64,000 nt of DNA from Adiantum capillus-veneris (taxonomy: Eukaryota; Streptophyta; Polypodiopsida; Polypodiales; Pteridaceae), in the NCBI GenBank assembly GCA_014529385.2, contig CM043952.1, positions 154,765,557-154,829,556 of the forward strand. The letters are read 5' to 3'. The notes below the pieces were generated by a model. It was not told the origin of the DNA and made no database searches. It saw only the letters and a list, made by a program, of their open reading frames with translations. Both the position numbers and the translations under genes were made by a program. This document shows positions 9,149 to 20,029 of the stretch, one piece after another (position 1 is the first letter of the stretch; every line of letters starts with the position of its first letter).

Positions 9149-9670
9149 TCAAGAGAAGTTGCCCAGTAAAGAACTGCCAGACATACCAGGCTTCAACTTA
9201 GCAGTTTGCTGAAGCACATTATGTGACAGAATCTGACACAAGTTGATTGAAACTGTGGCATCTAATCTCGTTGCCAGTAACATAGCAAATAGTTTCTCTG
9301 AGACATATGTGGGGTTATTTTTCAGAATCACAGCTTCAACCACAAATTGATAAGCAACTGGGACGTCCAGACCCGCTGTTGGAACCCCTTCTGCACTGGC
9401 CTTATTCTTTTTCTTGGCTGCTTCATCTTCCTTCTGAGATGCACTTATCTGTTTTGTAGTGGCCACATTTGGCTTTGGCTCATTTGGCATCTTGAAAGCA
9501 TAAGCAAAGTCGTCCGGAGTTGCTCACACTTTCATACCATACACTACAGTGCTGTTGTCATCAGCATTGAAGGAATCAAGAACCTCCCTAATGATAGTTG
9601 TGTCAAACTCTATTCGTGTGGCTTGCACAACCACATGCAAATCCCAGAGTCGTAGCAACATTTTTTCTTG
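9149..9670 (-). pseudogene. Athila-like plant transposon protein domain of element A
   Basis: The segment begins with a block reading LWDLHVVVQATRIEFDTTII at ~9625-9655, continues past a stop near 9525 and then through the 113-residue ORF at 9149-9490 with a Lys-rich insert and a block EKLFAMLLATRLDATVSINL. The pattern (short helix, then a conserved 'value-x-x-R-x-x-x-D/F' block, a Lys-rich loop, then an L-rich helix) resembles the putative plant transposon protein domain found after integrase in Athila-type elements. Assignment is by pattern only. Confidence 0.45.
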
Positions 9671-10090
9671 CTAAGTAAACAAACACCACTGTATATTACT
9701 ATGGGGAATAAGTTGTAGAGAAGCTTTGATAGAGGTGATAAGTGCCGAAGTTTGATCTTTAGTGTCTTGCATCTTCTTTGAAATTTTTCTTCTACCCATA
9801 CAAGGTAAAGACGATGACTCTATGGAAGAAGAAGAAGACTTACCTGAATATTCAAATCCATATCTAAGTGTGTCTGGTAAAGACAAACTACAATTGACTC
9901 TTTCTTTTGATGAAGAAGTTTGAGGTTGTAGGGAAGAGGCTTCAGAGCTTGGTGATGGAAAATGTGTAATAGCAGGCAGATGTCGCGCAGGAGACATATG
10001 AGGAAAAATGCCTACTGACCTTACTGTTATACACATTCTCACCATAAAAGCTACATTACTTACCATTTCTAGATTTCTGTGCACTGTCAA
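9671..10090 (-). pseudogene. Ser-rich ORF of element A, start of post-integrase region
   Basis: 139 residues, Ser/Pro-rich (SPSSEASSLQPQTSSSKERV and a run of SSSSSIESSS). No domain recognised. It lies just downstream of the integrase C-terminus in the element's orientation. Confidence 0.4.
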
Positions 10091-10143
10091 TGATGTGGAA
10101 TATATGCATTGGCTAATACTCTACATGTTCTTTGAAATGATTA

Positions 10144-10510
10144 TTACAGATAGTCCGGACTGGCCCTTTTCCCATAAAAACTGATACTGGCTCTAACACT
10201 TACTGATTCTGGTAATGACAGGGTTTTGTCGTGCTGAGACTTTTTTGACCCATTGACAGGCTCTAGTACTAGTTGTAGATGAAAAAGTCTTAAAATAGCC
10301 AATTTTGAGTTTTCCTGGCCTTCAGTTCCCAGAATATCTGTATCATTAGCCTTGGAAGTCTCTTTGTCATCTGAATAATATAGCTTGATCTTGGCCCCAT
10401 TATACACACCTGGTGGCAGTAATCCAGATAAATCTTTCAGCCTTATTGTGCCATTGGAAAACACCCAGTTCACTTCATATAGACCAGACCAAGCTATCTT
10501 TAAGTTTGGT
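10144..10510 (-). pseudogene. Integrase C-terminal domain of element A
   Basis: The block reading VNWVFSNGTIRLKDLSG followed by NGAKIKLYYSD matches the C-terminal SH3-like end of plant Ty3/gypsy integrases (the region that ends in NG-x-x-LK-x-Y). Upstream WSGLYE is the counterpart of the GPY motif. The tail to 10144 is Ser/Lys-rich. Confidence 0.7.
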
Positions 10511-10619
10511 TCTTAGGTCCCAATTTAGATTGATAGAGCGGAACCAAATCTGCTTTCTGAAACTCCCTAACTTTGATACGTCTATCATGCCAGTGTTTCC
10601 TTTTTTTTTGATGAACAAT

Positions 10620-11470
10620 TTCCTTATCCTGCATAGCCCTCTGTCTTAATTCATCCAACCGTTTTCACTCCTCCAGTCTCCGTTTAAGGTTATGGTGGTT
10701 AAAATCTAATCCATATTTTACTGCCATCCTGAGGCTGGGAATTACAAATTTCATAGGTATGACAACTTCAGTTCCATACACCATTCTGAATGGTGTTAAT
10801 CCAATGGTGACCCTATAGTTTGTTCTAAATGCCCAGAGAGAAGTCTGGAGCTTCAGATCCCACTGGTGTGGCTCCTTCTACACAATCTTAGTGTGAATGG
10901 TCTTGACAATTTTTTTACTGCTCTCTGCTTGCCCATTGCAGCTGGGATAATATGGTGTGGATTTGCAACGCTTTACTGAGAGCATTTCCATTAGAATGTT
11001 CATAGTATCATTTAAAAAGTGTATTCCTTGATCAGACACAATCTCCACAGGACATCCATAACGGCATATAATATTTTCAAATAAGAATACAGAAGTGGAA
11101 TTCACGCTGTTGTCGGGAAGGGCCTTAGCTTCCATCCATTTGGTGACATAACAAGTGGCCATCAATATTTACCTATTCTTCCTTGGAGTAATTTTCTTGA
11201 ATGGACCCATGAAATCCTGACCCCATTTCATAAACACTCCCAGTGGCTGGACTAGAGTTAGAGGAGTCATATCTACTGCTGTGGGTCTACCCATCCTCTA
11301 GCATATATCACATGTCTTACAAAATATTTTGACATCGGATATTAAAGTTGCCACCACAATCCATCCTGCAAAATTTTCTTGTAAGTGATATCAGTGGAGA
11401 AATGTCCTCCAAAATCCCCATCATGTGCCTCTAAAATAACTTGCATTCTCCCTTCCATAGGCACACATCT
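10620..11470 (-). pseudogene. Integrase of element A (zinc-binding and catalytic core)
   Basis: Inserts the cDNA copy into the genome. The HHCC zinc-binding module is readable (AHDGDFGGHF near 11425, then FCKTCDIC near 11310). Catalytic residues are visible: D in WGQDFMGPF (~11215), D in EIVSDQGIHF (~11035) and E in NGQAESSKK (~10925). The later block LTPFRMVYGTEVVIP (~10770-10810) is typical. Stops and shifts interrupt it at several points, including near 11168 and 10875. Confidence 0.85.
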
Positions 11471-11566
11471 TCAAAGAGCCCAATCTACTCCCAGTCTGTA
11501 CAATGATCCACCAATGATGGTGAACTTCAGACTCTTAATAATCAGAGCCTTCTTCTAATTCTGTAT

Positions 11567-11960
11567 CTAGTTGTCTGGGAATCCTCCCTTAGAAAGAGAT
11601 TGATATGCATCATACAACTCTGGATCAGTTGTGTCTTCAGCTGACATCAAAAAAAGTTTTGCATCCACTAGATCATCTCTCAAGGACACCTTAGAGTAGA
11701 CATCCATACTCTTGGACAAGAAATCAACACCAAGGTGGGTTTTACCGGGCTTATGAAAAATGCGAAACTCACATTCTATCAGGAACATCATCCATCTTAT
11801 TAGTTTGCCTTGAATAATGAGTTTGTTAATAAAAAATAATAATGCCTGATGATCGACATAAAAATGAAATCGCTTGCCCAACAAATAGTGTCAAAATTTA
11901 GTATCACTAAAAACCATTCCTAAGGCTTCTCTTTCAGTAGTGGTATATCCTTGTTCAGCC
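11567..11960 (-). pseudogene. RNase H domain of element A
   Basis: RT-linked RNase H that degrades the RNA strand. Blocks: YTTTEREALGM-like region at ~11915-11945, GKRFHFYVDHQALLFFINK, and IIQGKLIRWMMFLIECEFRI leading to HKPGKTHLGVDFLS. The D of YVDHQAL is present. One stop near 11890 breaks the frame. Confidence 0.8.
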
Positions 11961-11996
11961 TGACTCAATCTCGTACTGGCAAAATACATTCGATGG

Positions 11997-12603
11997 TCAG
12001 TTCTCCCTTCTGGCCATCGCCAGTCCTGAAGCATCTACATGTACATGAAAAATGACATCCCAATTTGGTTGTCGAAGTATTGACTTACTAATAATGGAAT
12101 TCTTCAAATTCTGAAAGCTCTCTTCACATTCAGCAGTCCAATTGAACTTGTTGCTCTTCTTTGTGAGCTCATACAAAGGTAATGCTTGGGAAGAAAACTG
12201 ATGCACAAATCTTCTATATAAATTGATATATCCCAAGAAAGAGCTTAGTTCTGATGCATTGCAGGGCGCCTTGGCCTGTTGAGCACACTGAATCTTGTCA
12301 TTGGCCATTTCTATACCATTCCTGGACAATACATGTCCGAGTAGCTGTACTTTCTAGACCAAGGAAACAAATTTGGATGGATTCAAACAAATCCACTTTT
12401 CCTGACAACGTAAATGCGTATTCTATGATGAATATACAACGAAGTCATCAATAAATATGGCAAGGAATTGGTGGAGAAATTCACTGCATATTTCCATGAT
12501 AAATCATTGGAAAGTCGTCGGAGCATTGCAAAGACCAAATGGCATAACCAGATACATGAATTCTCCCCACTCAATAATAAAAGTATAAGTTTTACTCCGG
12601 TCC
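11997..12603 (-). pseudogene. RT second half of element A
   Basis: The palm block EWGEFMYLVMPFGLCNAPTT is at ~12500-12565, followed by a shifted frame and then the thumb/connection block (SFLGYINLYRRFVHQF, ~12200-12240). The KKDG/CIDYR half of RT is missing: the protease sequence runs directly into FEDRSKTYTF at ~12600, so a deletion removed the first part of RT. Confidence 0.8.
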
Positions 12604-12960
12604 TCAAAGAGTCTGATTGACATAGTCGTGAACAGCCTGTGTTGTTCGCAACCATGGGTGCCCCAGTAGCATCCCATATGCGCCTTCCACATCTAGTACT
12701 AGGAAACTAGTCTTGAACTTTTCTTTGCCCACCCTTATCTGCATACTCTCTATCATCCCAACTGCCTGCACAACTCGATGATCCGTCATTTGAACTTTAA
12801 AAGGTGTTGGTTTTAGATTTGTGATAGCCATTTTCTGTTGAAGGTGTGCCCCCAGGATATTTAATCATGCTCCTCCATCTAGTATGACACCAGATAGAGG
12901 CTCCCACTGTTTCCTAACCTTGTAATCTACCTGGATTACCGGCACTTCATCATCTCTGAT
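12604..12960 (-). pseudogene. Aspartic protease of element A
   Basis: The active-site block reads VILDGGA, then a TAA/TGA-type stop, then LNILGAHLQQKMAI (12830-12895). The C-terminal block LVLDVEGAYGMLLGHPWLR (12660-12715) is the ILG-x-PW hallmark. DGG instead of D-S/T-G is shared with T1 and T2. Confidence 0.8.
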
Positions 12961-13919
12961 AGCAACTAAGTCAACTACTTTGGATTCCACTTCAGCCTTC
13001 CTTCGCTGTCAGATGAATCTTGCTGCTTCAGGTAAAGTTTTTCTAATATCATCTAGTTCAATTGTGAGTTTCTGAATTCTGCCACAAATCTTGACATGAA
13101 TTTCTTCCTTATCTTGATTAGAGTCATTATTAGAACTTGAAGAATCAAAAGTATCTGCACAGTACCATTCTTATTTTTTGGTGCCTTTAGTGCCTCTTTG
13201 AGTGTTTTCTGTTGCTATTATATCTGATTTAATGCTCCCTAATTCCTCCATCAGTCCCTGTACTGCAGTCACCATAGTCTCAGGAATCCCAAACCCTGAC
13301 TCATCTAGTTGTGCTTTACTAGAAGATGGGGCTGGTATCTTTTGAATGACCCGAGCATCAAAACTTTCTAGCTACTCTAGCAGTTTCTTGGCTAAATATT
13401 TTTGTGATCTTCGCCCGCTAGTTCTCTCTACTCCTGCCATTCATCAACTACCTTTTCTTTACCCTTTGCCTTCCACACCTCTCTTTGTTGAGCCCATTTG
13501 CTACTTTTAAGACTGACTAGTTTTTCCGGTTCATCTGGAATTTCCTCAATGACCACCCCTTTGCTACGTGTAACTGCTCCTACAGGAACTAGCTTTGGTG
13601 CCTTTGCCTTAGTAGATGCAATAGTAGGTGTTTCTGGAAACTGAGCCGCAAAACACCCATACTTGCCATAGTTCAGCCTTCGGTTCTAGAAATTATGACG
13701 ACCCCGGCCCCGGCCAGTACCCCCTTGGTACCTGCCGCGCCGAGTACCAGTACCACTAGTACCTGATTTCTCTTCTTGGGGTACACTGGTAGTCTCCACT
13801 CTAACTAGTTCAGCATTGGTAAATGCCACTACTACAGAAAAATCTTTTCCCTTCTTGAAGTGATGAATGTGAATGCCACAATTTTTCCATAAATAACCAT
13901 ATGCTTTTCAATAGGTACA
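12961..13919 (-). pseudogene. Gag-protease linker of element A
   Basis: Heavily broken coding sequence. Recognisable parts are an Arg/Gly-rich stretch (GRYQGGTGRGRGRHNF, ~13690-13745) likely to bind RNA, a block around APKLVPVGAVTRSKGVVIEE (~13550-13610), and IRDDEVPVIQVDYKV (~12925-12965) just before the protease. Confidence 0.6.
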
Positions 13920-14304
13920 CTGCGTACATTCATTCGAAACATGATCTTTAGATTTACACTTTGAACACCAAGTTTCTATTCTTCTAATCGGTTGCCTAGT
14001 TTGGCTGATTTCAACAATCTGCCGCGCCATATCATCAATCTTCCTTGACCAGGACCCCTTCTTGGCTTTGTCTTTGCTCTTTTCATCTCAGCTGCTTTCA
14101 GAGCTACTAAAGGTCTTACTGGAATCAAAATTCTCAGTGGATGAACTACTACTATTGGACCTCCTCTTCTTGTGACTCCTCTCCTTCTTTGACTGTTGTT
14201 CAAGCTTCACGACGCATTGTACCAAATCATTGAATTTATTCATTGGTGTGGGCACCTCTTGTTCCCTAAGCTCTTTTGTGATGGTGGAATCTGTAGCTAC
14301 CTGG
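13920..14304 (-). pseudogene. C-terminal Gag of element A with zinc knuckle
   Basis: After the T2 insertion the host gag resumes at 14304. It has a Ser/Lys-rich stretch and then a CCHC knuckle reading CSKCKSKDHVSNEC (CX2CX4HX4C) at ~13925-13975. Its N-terminal half lies at 24995-25830 on the far side of T2. Confidence 0.75.
14301..14304. repeat. Target-site duplication of T2, left copy
   Basis: CTGG immediately precedes the TG of the 5' LTR; CTGG (24995-24998) immediately follows the CA of the 3' LTR. If the next T is counted the match is five bases (CTGGT), the usual size for Ty3/gypsy. Confidence 0.8.
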
Positions 14305-15060
14305 TGATAGCCGTTTTTTAGCTTTCCATAATTGCCATAGTAAGCTACGTCACCCTATCAAATCACTCAAACATTTTGGTTATCCCTACCATTTCACTGT
14401 ACATAGGCATGTGTGAGTTAGGGACTTTCTCAATATTTTCTTAAAACCCTCGGCTAGCTTGTCACTGGGCTAGTTGAGCCAAAAAATTAAATAAAATCAA
14501 AAAAATAAAAAATATTATGGCTCATTTGTGTGTAAATATTTCATTGTATATAGGGCCTAAATAAAAGGATTTTTCATAATTATTTTGGTATTTATTTAAA
14601 TATTTCTACCTATGGTGTGTTATTTATGCTATGTACATTGACTCACCATTACCATATTTTTTCTTACCATTTTGCATACTCTTTATTCCATATAAAAATA
14701 ATTTCATGCAAGCTTCTCTTATTTTTGGTGTAATTCCATCCCAACAAAAATCCAGAAAAACTAGTTCTATTTATGTGTATATTTTTTCACTATTGTGATT
14801 TTTTCATTCCTATATCTATTCTCTATTACTCTCATACATTAGACCACCAAAAAATATTCATCTTTTTATGCTAGACTTATAATGAGAGAGATTTATTTTG
14901 ACCCCTTTATATTTTTTCCACCTATATTATTTATATTTGACATATACATATTTTTTTAGACCCCTCAATATTTGATTTTCTTAGTTGTACTATTCACTTA
15001 TATCATGATCTCAACAATATCTTCAATGATAGACCTACCAAATAAGGTCAAGGGTATGTG

Positions 15061-15074
15061 GCATGCATGCATGC
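15061..15074. promoter_or_regulatory. RY-type CATGCATG repeat in T2 5' LTR
   Basis: GCATGCATGCATGC, kept at 23088-23101 in the 3' LTR. CATGCA is the RY core bound by plant B3 factors of the ABI3/LEC2 type; binding here is inference. Confidence 0.3.
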
Positions 15075-16506
15075 ACCATGGGGAGCTCACTCTTGGAGGT
15101 ATTCAAAAGAATCATCCAAAGAAGGACCTCACAAGGACTTTGTGCAATGGAAAAAAGAGTCGGTTTTGTTGAATTTTTAAAGATCACATGCTCCCTGAAT
15201 TTGAAAAGGTGATACAAACAAAAGTTGTATCTCGTGAGCTGAAATTTTACCTTCAATTTTTTCATATTTTTTTGAGCTACGAGTTGTGAGCTATGATTTT
15301 ATTGGTAGACCCTATTTTGCCCATGCTATGCAGCCACACTCCCTCTTCCACTTTATCATTTTCCTCTTTCACACACACTTCTCCACTCATCATCCCCACC
15401 TCTCTCACCACTCCTCTTTGCACCCTACTCACCTTCTTCTCAACCTTGAAGAATAAGAGAAACCATGGTGAACTCATGTCTCCTACACACACTTCCATTC
15501 CAAAATTGACCACCTAGTTTCATTTTTCCTCATCCATATTACCCATATCTATAAAAAAAACCACAAAATTCAGCCTCTTCTCTTGAAAGACATCATCATG
15601 GTAATTGATTACTCATGTTCACTTACCTTGGCTCTCAAGGAAGGTCAAGAGTGGAGAAAAAACGTACTGTCAAAGCTAGTGGACCGTCAACAAGCGTCAA
15701 AATTGACCCTACTCAAGACACTTGGAGCATCAACATTGTAAGAAATCCATAATTTCTTACCTATTAAGAGTTTTTTCTTCCTTATTTGTATCCTACATGG
15801 ATACTCCCATGGTAAATATCCAATTCTATTTGTAAATTAATAAAATACTAACTCTACTAATTTACTAACACTAACCTACTATGAAAAGTCCTATCACCTC
15901 CACTTCTCTCCTCTAAGCTCAACCTCCTTAGAAGGAGCTCTTGAGTGGAATCTCATTGTCTTATGCATATGCATGTGTTGTATTAAGGGTGATTAGCAAG
16001 GGAACTCTATGCCATTGTAAGAGATAGTGATCATTCAATTGAGAGTAGGAAATCTATCATTTCTCCTACTAGTGTAAGCCCAACATTTGCTGAATCAAGG
16101 AGGGTGGGTTTGGACTAAGCTTGGATACTTTGTCTCTCTTCCAACGTAAAGTAATGGACAACAATGATGTGTAAGTGTCTTGGTGTTTTTTTTTAAAGTT
16201 CTTGATAGCTTGTCTCTGGGTGTTGTCATCAATTTAGCCATAAATCCCACATACTGTAAAAGGGCGACAGGGTGGAGAGGACTCCCCTGGCTTTAAGACA
16301 GTGATTGGGGTGGCTTTTCTTGTGATGTGTTGTGGTGTAATTTACTCAAGCTATGTTGAACAAATACTAATCTCACTTTCATTGGTCATGATAGATTTGT
16401 AAGAAGGTATTAATGCAAAAAGGACTCCCTCCCCCTTCTCTCTCTTTCTTACATATAATTGTGTTTTGCTTGATCATTGTCGATACATTTCAAAGCAGCC
16501 CGAGCA

Positions 16507-16509
<3 letters not shown>

Positions 16510-16554
<45 letters not shown>
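16510..16554. repeat. (CT)n tract in T2 5' LTR
   Basis: 45 bp of pure CT in the element's sense strand. The counterpart in the 3' LTR is twice as long. Confidence 0.95.
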
Positions 16555-16556
<2 letters not shown>

Positions 16557-16733
16557 ATGCGTCCTAGTTCGCATCCAAAACTAGGTGGTGCCCCAAATTT
16601 GTGTAGGGTTAGGTTGCGGGTTTGTGTGTGTGTTTGTTGTTTTTTCCAACCCCAACCCAATTGAGCGGCATGGGAGTCTAGAAGGGTGCTTAGAGGCCAC
16701 TCTTCTTGTTGCCTGCCCCGAACCGCCTCAAAT

Positions 16734-16751
16734 TGGTTCCCCCACTGAGGA
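16734..16751 (+). other. Primer-binding site of T2
   Basis: TGGTTCCCCCACTGAGGA three bases after the LTR end; matches the T1 site at 17 of 18 positions with the same 3-nt spacing. Confidence 0.8.
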
Positions 16752-16805
16752 CGGCTTGTGTATGTTTAGTGTAGGATCAATCTTTAGAATAGTCAAGTAG
16801 TTTGC

Positions 16806-17018
16806 ATGAATCACGAGAATTTGTATTATCCTTTCATTCGGATTGCAAGGCAAAAGGTATACATAATTGTTAGTACTAAGTTGCAATTTCAACGTGTAAT
16901 TTGTAGAATTTTAGGTCCCCTTAAGTTGGCAGAGATAAACGCATCAGTAAATCCCTTTATTTTGCCTCTCATTAGGTACGACCTTAGTTTGGACGTCTAT
17001 ATTTTTGTTTTGTTTTAA
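16806..17018 (+). CDS. Pre-gag module, first tandem copy in T2
   Basis: 70-residue ORF 55 bp after the PBS. Over 64 residues it aligns gaplessly with the next ORF (17040-17258), about 25 of 64 identical, sharing S-K-x-x-FQ, G-x-x-x-x-x-EI, NP-x-ILPLI-x-Y and S-x-DV-x-IF-x-L. The stop TAA is followed after 21 bp by the ATG of the second copy. Unknown function; see 2258-2485 for the T1 homologue. Confidence 0.6.
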   Translation: MNHENLYYPFIRIARQKVYIIVSTKLQFQRVICRILGPLKLAEINASVNPFILPLIRYDLSLDVYIFVLF

Positions 17019-17039
17019 GCATTAGGTCATGCATAGACC

Positions 17040-17258
17040 ATGGATAATGGCCCAGGAATAGAGGTTTTCCCCTTCCATTTCACTCCACACATTAGAATAC
17101 ATGTTGCAATTAGTAGGAAGATCCACTTTCAACAATGTCTGGTGTTCATGTTTGGTGCCCAAAGAGTAGGAGAAATTCTGGCATCACCAAACCCTGTCAT
17201 CTTGCCTCTTATTGATTATCATAGGTCATTTGATGTGAATATTTTTATTTTGTTGTAG
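17040..17258 (+). CDS. Pre-gag module, second tandem copy in T2
   Basis: 72-residue ORF, closer to the T1 module (about 40 of 64 identical) than to its own tandem neighbour (about 25 of 64). This suggests the duplication predates the split of T1 and T2 and that T1 kept, or shows, only this version. No signal peptide, no Cys/His motif. Ends 120 bp before the first readable gag residues. Confidence 0.6.
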   Translation: MDNGPGIEVFPFHFTPHIRIHVAISRKIHFQQCLVFMFGAQRVGEILASPNPVILPLIDYHRSFDVNIFILL

Positions 17259-17372
17259 AATAGATTGCAATTTAGAAAATATTACTGTGTAAATCTTAAA
17301 ATAATTAAAAAAACAAACAAAAACGTGTTGTCACCTTAAAACTGATTCAATAGAGGCCCAACGCCATATATC

Positions 17373-18341
17373 TGGATATCCTCTTTTCTTGGGAGAGCCT
17401 GGAGAGGATGCATAATTATTTTTAGCAAATTTCAAGATGTCTTGTCGTATCAAGAGGATAGTAATTGATCAAGAACGCGTAGAGATGTTTGAAGTGGTCC
17501 TTAGGAAAGATGCTAGCACTTGGTTTGACTCGTTTCCTGAGGAAGTTAAAGCGAATTACACGGAAGTTGTGAATCATTTCAAGAGATACTTTTTTGACCC
17601 CCAAAACACTCAAAAACTATGGCAAGACATTGTTTCTCATAAGCAAAAATACTTAGATGACTACTACTTGTACAAGCAAGAGTTTCTACGTCTTTGGGCT
17701 GTATGGGTGAGAAATGTTGCTAACCCTGGTGATGGTGTAGAGTTCCTAAAGAAGGAGAGGTTCATAGCCGAACTCTTTCCTGACCTTAAGGTAAAAGTTG
17801 AGGCGGGTGCACCTGCTACCTTTGATGCAACTGAAACTAGGGGTGCTGAGAGATATATAAAACTCAAGTGCCTAAGGGGAGAGGTTCCAATAGAGGGTCA
17901 CAAGCATCAACATCTAGGGAGCTTCCTGAGGTAACGGCAGAAGTGATTGAGAAGTTAAATGAATCTTCATGCATCTTGTCAATTCACCTTGCACAAGCTG
18001 TAGGTCCAAAGGGACAAGTAAAGAAGTTTGAAGAGCGAGATTCACGACCTAGGAGAGTCTTGAAATGTTGGAATTGCGGTGAAGGAACTAGTCAGCAACC
18101 ACGGCTTCTACAAAGGCCAAATGGAGCAAGACCACCTCCACATGGAGTGGAAGGAGTTCCACCTTTGCCAGACCCAAATGTGCATGTGGTAGAGGTGACA
18201 AACTCAAAAGAGGTTGACATGGAAGCAAATGGCATTAAGCGTGGCCGGGGAAAAGGTACAGAGAAAGAAGGTGTCACATCACAGAGTGACCATGGACGAG
18301 GCAAGAAGGCAAAGGAGACCAAGGAAGCTAAGAGGACTTGA
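17373..18341 (+). pseudogene. Gag of T2
   Basis: The gag domain starts around PLFLGEPGEDA (~17380), hits TAA at 17413-17415, then continues in frame through KMSCRIKRIVIDQERVEMF and RKDASTWFDSF, the counterparts of the T1 capsid blocks. A frame shift near 17870-17930 moves the C-terminal part into the frame of 17868-18341. There a half zinc knuckle (CWNCGE) is visible but the His and last Cys are lost. Long Lys/Glu-rich tail. Confidence 0.85.
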
Positions 18342-18877
18342 CGTCGTATCAATCTCCAAGACTTCCCTCTTGGACATGGAATGGCTCCATACAACCTATT
18401 GGAAGACATGAGAGGTAAGGGTCCTGATATCTCATGGCCTCAATTTCTTGCATTATGCCCACAAGTTAGGAGGGATTTAACAAAGGCAGTTAGCACTAGG
18501 AGAAAGGTAAAGAGAGTGTGCCTATTATAAAAATTGCACATGCTGAAATGAATGAGAATATTACACATGTGCTAGATTGTTACATCAACGGAAGATTGGT
18601 TAGGAAAGGTCTAGTGGATGGGGGTGCACAAATTTGCATCATGACAAAGGGACTCATGCAAAAACTAGGCATGCACATCCATGAGACACCTGAAATTAAA
18701 GTCAAGATGGCAAACAATAGAAAAGCTAGGTGTGTAGGCATTTGTAAAAATGTTTTTGTAGAGTCCTTTGGCATTAAGAAGGCAATGGATTTCTATGTCA
18801 TGTCTACCAAAGGAAATGGTTACCCATTTATCCTAGGAAGACCATGGCTAATGAAAATGAGAGATTTGCAGGATTAG
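18342..18877 (+). pseudogene. Protease of T2
   Basis: 18342-18517 holds the pre-protease block (INLQDFPLGHGMAPYNLLED, then ISWPQFLALCPQVRRDL) matching T1. The protease ORF 18518-18877 has the active-site block GLVDGGAQICIMTKGLMQKLG and ends with YPFILGRPWLM. A TAG at 18875-18877 interrupts the frame, which then continues unbroken into the RT polyprotein. DGG replaces D-S/T-G. Confidence 0.85.
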
Positions 18878-20029
18878 GAGAGTGGAAAATTAATTTTCAG
18901 GAATGCCAATCATAAGAAGGTTGTCTTTGACATGAAGGAGCAACGCCAAGAGGAGCTCCATGAAGAATCATCTCAAAGTGAGACGGAGGAAGGCTGGACC
19001 AATAGCACTTCAGAAGGAGAGAGTAGCGGTAGCATTACTGAAGAGGAGTCTTCCATCGAAGTCATGGGGGTAAGGTTGAATCCAAACAACCAAGAGACCT
19101 TATGCCCAGGTTTGGAAGAGGTAGGTTCCCAAGAGAACCAAAATGTGCAAGATGAAGGAATGTTACAAGGTATGTTGTCTACAACACTTACAAAGGACGA
19201 AAGAGAGGAGTTCAAATGTGTACTAAGAAAATTTCCTAGGCTTTTTTCTAAAGACTACACCGATGTGCGTGGAGTAGATGCTGTTCAACACAAAATTGGG
19301 TTGAAGCCAGAGGCCACACCTAAGGCTCAAAAGCTACGAAGGCTAGGAGTCATCAAGGAGCAGGCTTTACTCAAGGAGGTAAGAAAGATTCTAGTAGAAG
19401 GTTTCATTTATCCAGTGGAGAATTTAGAGTGGGTCTCTCCCATTGTTGTCACTCCTAAGAAAAATGGTAAGTGGAGGGTGTGTGTGGATTACCGTCCACT
19501 CAATGAGGCAACAAAAAGAGATCACTTTCCACTCCCATTTCAAGATGAGATACTAAATGAGGTAGCTAGTCATGAGAAGTACACTGTGTGTGATGGCTAC
19601 TCGGGTTACTTTCAAATAGGTATCGCATTGGAAGATCAATTGAAAATAACCTTCATCACTCCTTGGGGTTGTTATGCTTTTAGAGTCATGCCATTTGGAC
19701 TGACAAATGCTCTTGCAACTTTCCAATGCTTCATGAACATGGTGTTTCAAGCATTCGTTGGAAAGTCCATTAGGGTTTTTATTGATGATTTTTGCATTTA
19801 TAGCTCAAAATCATTGCATCTACAAAGGGTAGAAGAAGGTTAAAAGAAGCTCTACGACATGGGAGGTCAACTCAACCCGGACAAGTGCCACATAGGTGAG
19901 GATCAAGTGATGTTGCTTGGTCACAAGGTTTCCTATAAAGGTATTGAGGTGGATCCAGCAAAGGCAAAAGCTCTCATTGAGCTACCATCACCAAAGAGTC
20001 TTAAGGAGGTCATCTAATTCATTCAAAAG
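18878..20029 (+). pseudogene. Reverse transcriptase of T2
   Basis: After an acidic linker (18932-19180) the RT core is well preserved: WVSPIVVTPKKNGKWRVCVD, the YRPLNEAT block, VCDGYSGYFQIGI, RVMPFGLTNALATFQ, and the catalytic box VFIDDFCIYS (~19770-19800), with the two Asp intact. TAA at 19841-19843 and TAA at 20015-20017 interrupt the thumb region, which continues in the same frame (LNPDKCHIGEDQVMLLGHKV). Confidence 0.9.

Larger units (their letters stand above)
14305..16730 (+). repeat. 5' LTR of T2
   Basis: 2426 bp, shorter than the 3' LTR by 237 bp. Two differences explain this: a 193-bp deletion at the junction 15914|15915 (equivalent to 23942-24134 of the 3' LTR) and a shorter (CT)n tract (16510-16554). 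The deleted part includes the TATA box. The remaining sequence differs from the 3' LTR by roughly 2-3 percent by eye. The ORFs at 14972-15172 and 15277-15517 have counterparts in the 3' LTR only because the LTR is duplicated; I do not take them as genes. Confidence 0.95.

Noticed and set aside
15277-15517. ORFs repeated at 15277-15517 and 23304-23544, and at 14972-15172 and 22999-23199
   Set aside because: The repetition comes from LTR duplication, not from selection on protein; both strands are open and no domain is present.
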